Shown here: positions 7,401 to 8,718 of the stretch, piece by piece
How the letters are laid out: each line of letters begins with the position of its first letter
How positions within the stretch are numbered: position 1 is the first letter of the stretch
Assembly: GCA_017881765.1 (NCBI GenBank)
Contig: JADGQN010000185.1
Location: 1-8,718, forward strand
Origin: Syntrophobacterales bacterium
Lineage (GTDB): Bacteria > Desulfobacterota > Syntrophorhabdia > Syntrophorhabdales > WCHB1-27
Length of the DNA: 8,718 bases
Reading direction: 5' to 3'
Made by a program: the position numbers and the translations under genes
The notes under the pieces: generated by a model
The model's input: the letters and a program-made list of their open reading frames with translations, nothing else
What the model was told of the DNA's origin: nothing
Databases searched by the model: none

Positions 7401-8076
7401 TCCGAAATTCAGCGTGTGGCAAATCATTGTACACATCCTCGTTAATCTGATTGCCAAAGCGGCCACCTCGCCTTTTGCGCTCCTCGGGGCTATGTTCGGG
7501 GGAGGCGGGGAAGAACTGAGCTATATAGAGTTCGACTATGGGAGCACGGCCATCACGGAACCCAATATGAAAAAACTCGATACCGTCTCGAAGGCCCTCC
7601 AGGACCGCCCCACCCTCAAACTGGATATCGATGGGTGTGTGGACATGGACAAAGACAGGGAAGGGTTAAAGCAGGTTCTATTCAACAGGAAAATAAAGGC
7701 TCAGAAACTGAATGAAACGGTAAAGAAAGGGCAGCCCGCCGTCCCGGTGGATGAGGTAAAGATTGAGCCCGCTGAATACGAAAAGTATTTAAAAATGGCC
7801 TACAAAGCAGAGAAATTCCCCAAGCCGAAAAATATCATCGGCATGGCAAAAGATCTTCCTGTCCCCGAAATGGAAAAGCTTATGTTGACTCATACCGAGG
7901 TCAACGAGGGAGACTTGAGAACACTCGCCTCTCAGAGGGGCTTGAAAGTGGAAGATGTCATCCTGAAATCCGGGAAGGTAGAACATGAACGAGTATTCGT
8001 CCTTGAACCGAAATTACTCACACCGGAAAAGAAAGAAAAGGTCAAAGAGAGTCGCGTTGACCTCAAGCTGAAGTAG
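4429..8076 (+). CDS. DUF748 domain-containing AsmA-like envelope protein (1215 residues)
   Basis: Large inner-membrane-anchored protein. A GAGGGGGGAG ribosome-binding site precedes the ATG. The basic N-terminus (KK-rich, 3-19) leads into one TM helix at about 19-38, so nearly all of the chain should be periplasmic. Sequence after the TM (VTINQITFNPYTLS, then repeated beta-rich stretches) is typical of the AsmA/DUF748 superfamily, elongated beta proteins linked to lipid transfer and outer-membrane homeostasis. Four similar modules recur, each made of a G-x-[LI]-N-[LVF]-x-x-[LV] strand, a Pro/Lys/Glu-rich linker and a new beta block. Their core blocks are GSIDF (165), GKISF (378), TIRVV (600) and GRIDF (830). 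The C-terminal block at about 971-1070 is diagnostic for DUF748: LLKDRKGEIKLDLPVTGSL, a hydrophobic stretch ending ATSPFALLGAMFGGGGEELS, and an OmpA-like segment YIEFDYGSTA. The gene ends with tandem stops TAG TGA. It stands alone, with convergent or divergent neighbours. The exact cargo is unknown. Confidence 0.93.
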   Translation: MIKKLTGIYEKKIKPRAKKILVGLVIFFVVFTVTGFFGLPPLLKYVLTKELSQNLHREVTINQITFNPYTLSTAVRGLLIKDRPGTETFFSCDELFLNLGSLSAIRMAPVLKEIRITKPYIRIIRNKDLSYNFSDLLEKKEPNSPEKTKPAPLRFSLNNIRIENGSIDFLDGPKETKHTVRELRIGIPFLSNIPSYVQTFVQPHFSAKINDALYTFQGRTKPFADSLETSIDVDIKDLNIPYYLAYVPMKMNFKVVSASLDTEAKVSFIETKDKKASLTITGNVSLKNIAVNDEKNKPFFLLPLLDVSIAPSEPLSKIIHLSKVTLQSPEFDIRRDEKGALNVQSLLPEEGEAKPAPKKTEEAVPLSLAIDEMRLAGGKISFSDLSGSTPFKTVLDPVDLKVDHLSNAKDNRAAYALSLNTEAKEAVKVEGEFSMDPLGSEGMLEVTSVPLRKYSPFYRDSLLFDIEDGRLDLSARYRYAKGQKEPEASLSGISVTLNALRLKKAGEREDFVKVPRFSIKEADVDLTKRELRIGNLSTEKGEILVKRLRNGDLNLLTLTPPAPASANKEPAKKLKAGEKPVEPEKPWLVSLKQMLIDKYTIRVVDQTTKEPVTLVAQNLALKGENISTAKNSKARLSLSLLLNGKGTVSTTGTIAVEPLSADVKIGLKGIEIAPFQPYFTDKVKLTVTGGAVSTNGNVSLTSTKEKGIRATYKGEASVTNFSSIDKLSGEDLLKLESLSLNDLNVAYAPLSVEIKGVSLTNFYALVLVSPDGKINLQDVLAAEEPRAETAPGLTTEKTPGPARQQSAAAPPQGKEPSKNIRIDQVTLQDGRIDFQDKSVKPEFSTRLSEIGGRVSGLSADQNTTADVELRGKLNDYAPLEITGKINPLRDDLFVDIKARIKDMDLSPASPYSGKYAGYVIEKGKLSLDVKYSISKGKLDSQNNIVIDQFTFGEKIESPQATSLPVKLAVALLKDRKGEIKLDLPVTGSLNDPKFSVWQIIVHILVNLIAKAATSPFALLGAMFGGGGEELSYIEFDYGSTAITEPNMKKLDTVSKALQDRPTLKLDIDGCVDMDKDREGLKQVLFNRKIKAQKLNETVKKGQPAVPVDEVKIEPAEYEKYLKMAYKAEKFPKPKNIIGMAKDLPVPEMEKLMLTHTEVNEGDLRTLASQRGLKVEDVILKSGKVEHERVFVLEPKLLTPEKKEKVKESRVDLKLK

Positions 8077-8123
8077 TGAGAAAACGCCATCGCATGGTTC
8101 AAATCAAAGAAACGCCTCTCCGT

Positions 8124-8718
8124 CTATATGTAGTTTCGCAGCATCAATTCGAGAGGGTAGGGATTGAGATAGTACTGTCGCTTCAGGTAAGCCTCGCCAT
8201 ATTTCCGCACGTAGTGGTTCATCATGGTGATGGGGACAATGAGGGGAATATAGCCATTTCGGTATGCCCCGATAATTTCGAGGACTTCCGCCTTTTCGTC
8301 GGCAGTCAGCTGTTTGTTGAAGTAGCCAAGGCAATGGAGGAGCACATTCGTCTGCTTCCTGCTAGTGGCCTGAAGCAGTGCCGCTTCCATGAGAAGCCTG
8401 GCATAAGAGGCGCGGAACTCCTCTGGTGTGTGCGCCCTCGCCTCGGCCACCAGCCGGCCCAGCACGGTGTAATGTCTCGGGCTGTGGGCCAGGATCAGGA
8501 GCTTCAGGTCCGTGTGCAGAGCGATCATGTCGCGAACGCCGCCGCCTCTTGCGAGGAAGTCCTGCCACCGCATGTATATGAAGACGGCATCGATGAAATT
8601 CTCCCTGAGGGCCGGGTCGTGTAGCCTTCCGTCGTCAATCACGGGGATCAGGGGGTTTCGGCGGGTGAAGGCCGCGGCGAAGATGCCCGTTCCGCTGCCG
8701 CTCGGCATGCCCTGAGTC
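8124..8718 (-). CDS. DUF523-DUF1722 protein (TudS/YbgA-like), partial (N-terminus beyond window)
   Basis: The frame is open to the right edge, so the 195 or so visible residues are the C-terminal part. An internal ATG at 8708 is unlikely to be the start, because the codons before it (TQG) continue a recognisable domain. Residues counted from that Met: MPSGSGTGIFAAAFTRRNPL through LRENFIDAVF (1-44) is the end of a DUF523 domain. LHTDLKLLILAHSPRHY (65-80), TNVLLHCLGYF (120-130) and YRNGYIPLIVPITMMNHYVR (149-168) followed by YLNPYPLELMLRN (180-192) are DUF1722, as in E. coli YbgA. DUF523 includes the [4Fe-4S] desulfidase TudS, which removes sulfur from thiouracil; the cluster cysteines would lie in the missing N-terminal part. 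The role of DUF1722 is not established. The gene is convergent with the DUF748 gene across 47 bp, with no clear terminator between them. Confidence 0.9.
   Translation of the reverse strand, partial: TQGMPSGSGTGIFAAAFTRRNPLIPVIDDGRLHDPALRENFIDAVFIYMRWQDFLARGGGVRDMIALHTDLKLLILAHSPRHYTVLGRLVAEARAHTPEEFRASYARLLMEAALLQATSRKQTNVLLHCLGYFNKQLTADEKAEVLEIIGAYRNGYIPLIVPITMMNHYVRKYGEAYLKRQYYLNPYPLELMLRNYI

Noticed and set aside
8076..8624. 182-residue plus-strand open frame directly after the DUF748 stop
   Set aside because: Antisense to the clear DUF523-DUF1722 coding sequence, with no recognisable family and no ribosome site. It is a shadow frame.

Overview
This 8.7 kb window looks like an ordinary bacterial chromosomal segment carrying six protein-coding genes, two of which run off the window edges. 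GC content is moderate (about half, judged by eye), intergenic gaps are short and Shine-Dalgarno sites are clear. The mix of families (an orphan TctC/Bug periplasmic binding protein, a cytidylate kinase-like/BON fusion, a long DUF748 AsmA-like envelope protein, and a DUF523-DUF1722 protein) suggests a Gram-negative proteobacterium, perhaps a deltaproteobacterium. That placement is inference from gene content only; no rRNA or other phylogenetic marker is present.

Layout, left to right. 1-507 (-): the N-terminal 169 residues of an integral-membrane isoprenylcysteine carboxyl methyltransferase (ICMT)/phospholipid-methyltransferase family protein, starting at GTG. 688-1656 (-): an exported TctC/Bug solute-binding protein. 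1657-1963: a 307-bp divergent spacer with a plausible back-to-back promoter pair whose -35 boxes overlap, then a leader with a small hairpin and a possible 12-codon peptide. 1964-2782 (+): cytidylate kinase-like protein with a C-terminal BON-like domain. 2799-4169 (-): a 14-TM MFS exporter of the DHA2 type, convergent with the kinase-like gene and only 16 bp from it. 4170-4428: a divergent spacer with a good sigma70-type promoter facing right. 4429-8076 (+): a 1215-residue DUF748 protein with a four-fold internal modular repeat. 8124-8718 (-): the C-terminal part of a DUF523-DUF1722 protein, convergent with the DUF748 gene across 47 bp.

The genes do not form an obvious pathway or a long operon. 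Only the two leftmost genes share a strand in tandem (180 bp apart), and otherwise orientation alternates gene by gene. Four of the six products are membrane or envelope proteins. I see no tRNA, rRNA, CRISPR array, insertion sequence, integrase, toxin-antitoxin pair or defence-type module. I found no convincing intrinsic terminator in either convergent gap, and I did not find a coherent new system here. The most interesting points are the modular repeat in the DUF748 protein, the kinase-BON fusion and its leader, the overlapping divergent promoters, and the truncated DUF523-DUF1722 gene.
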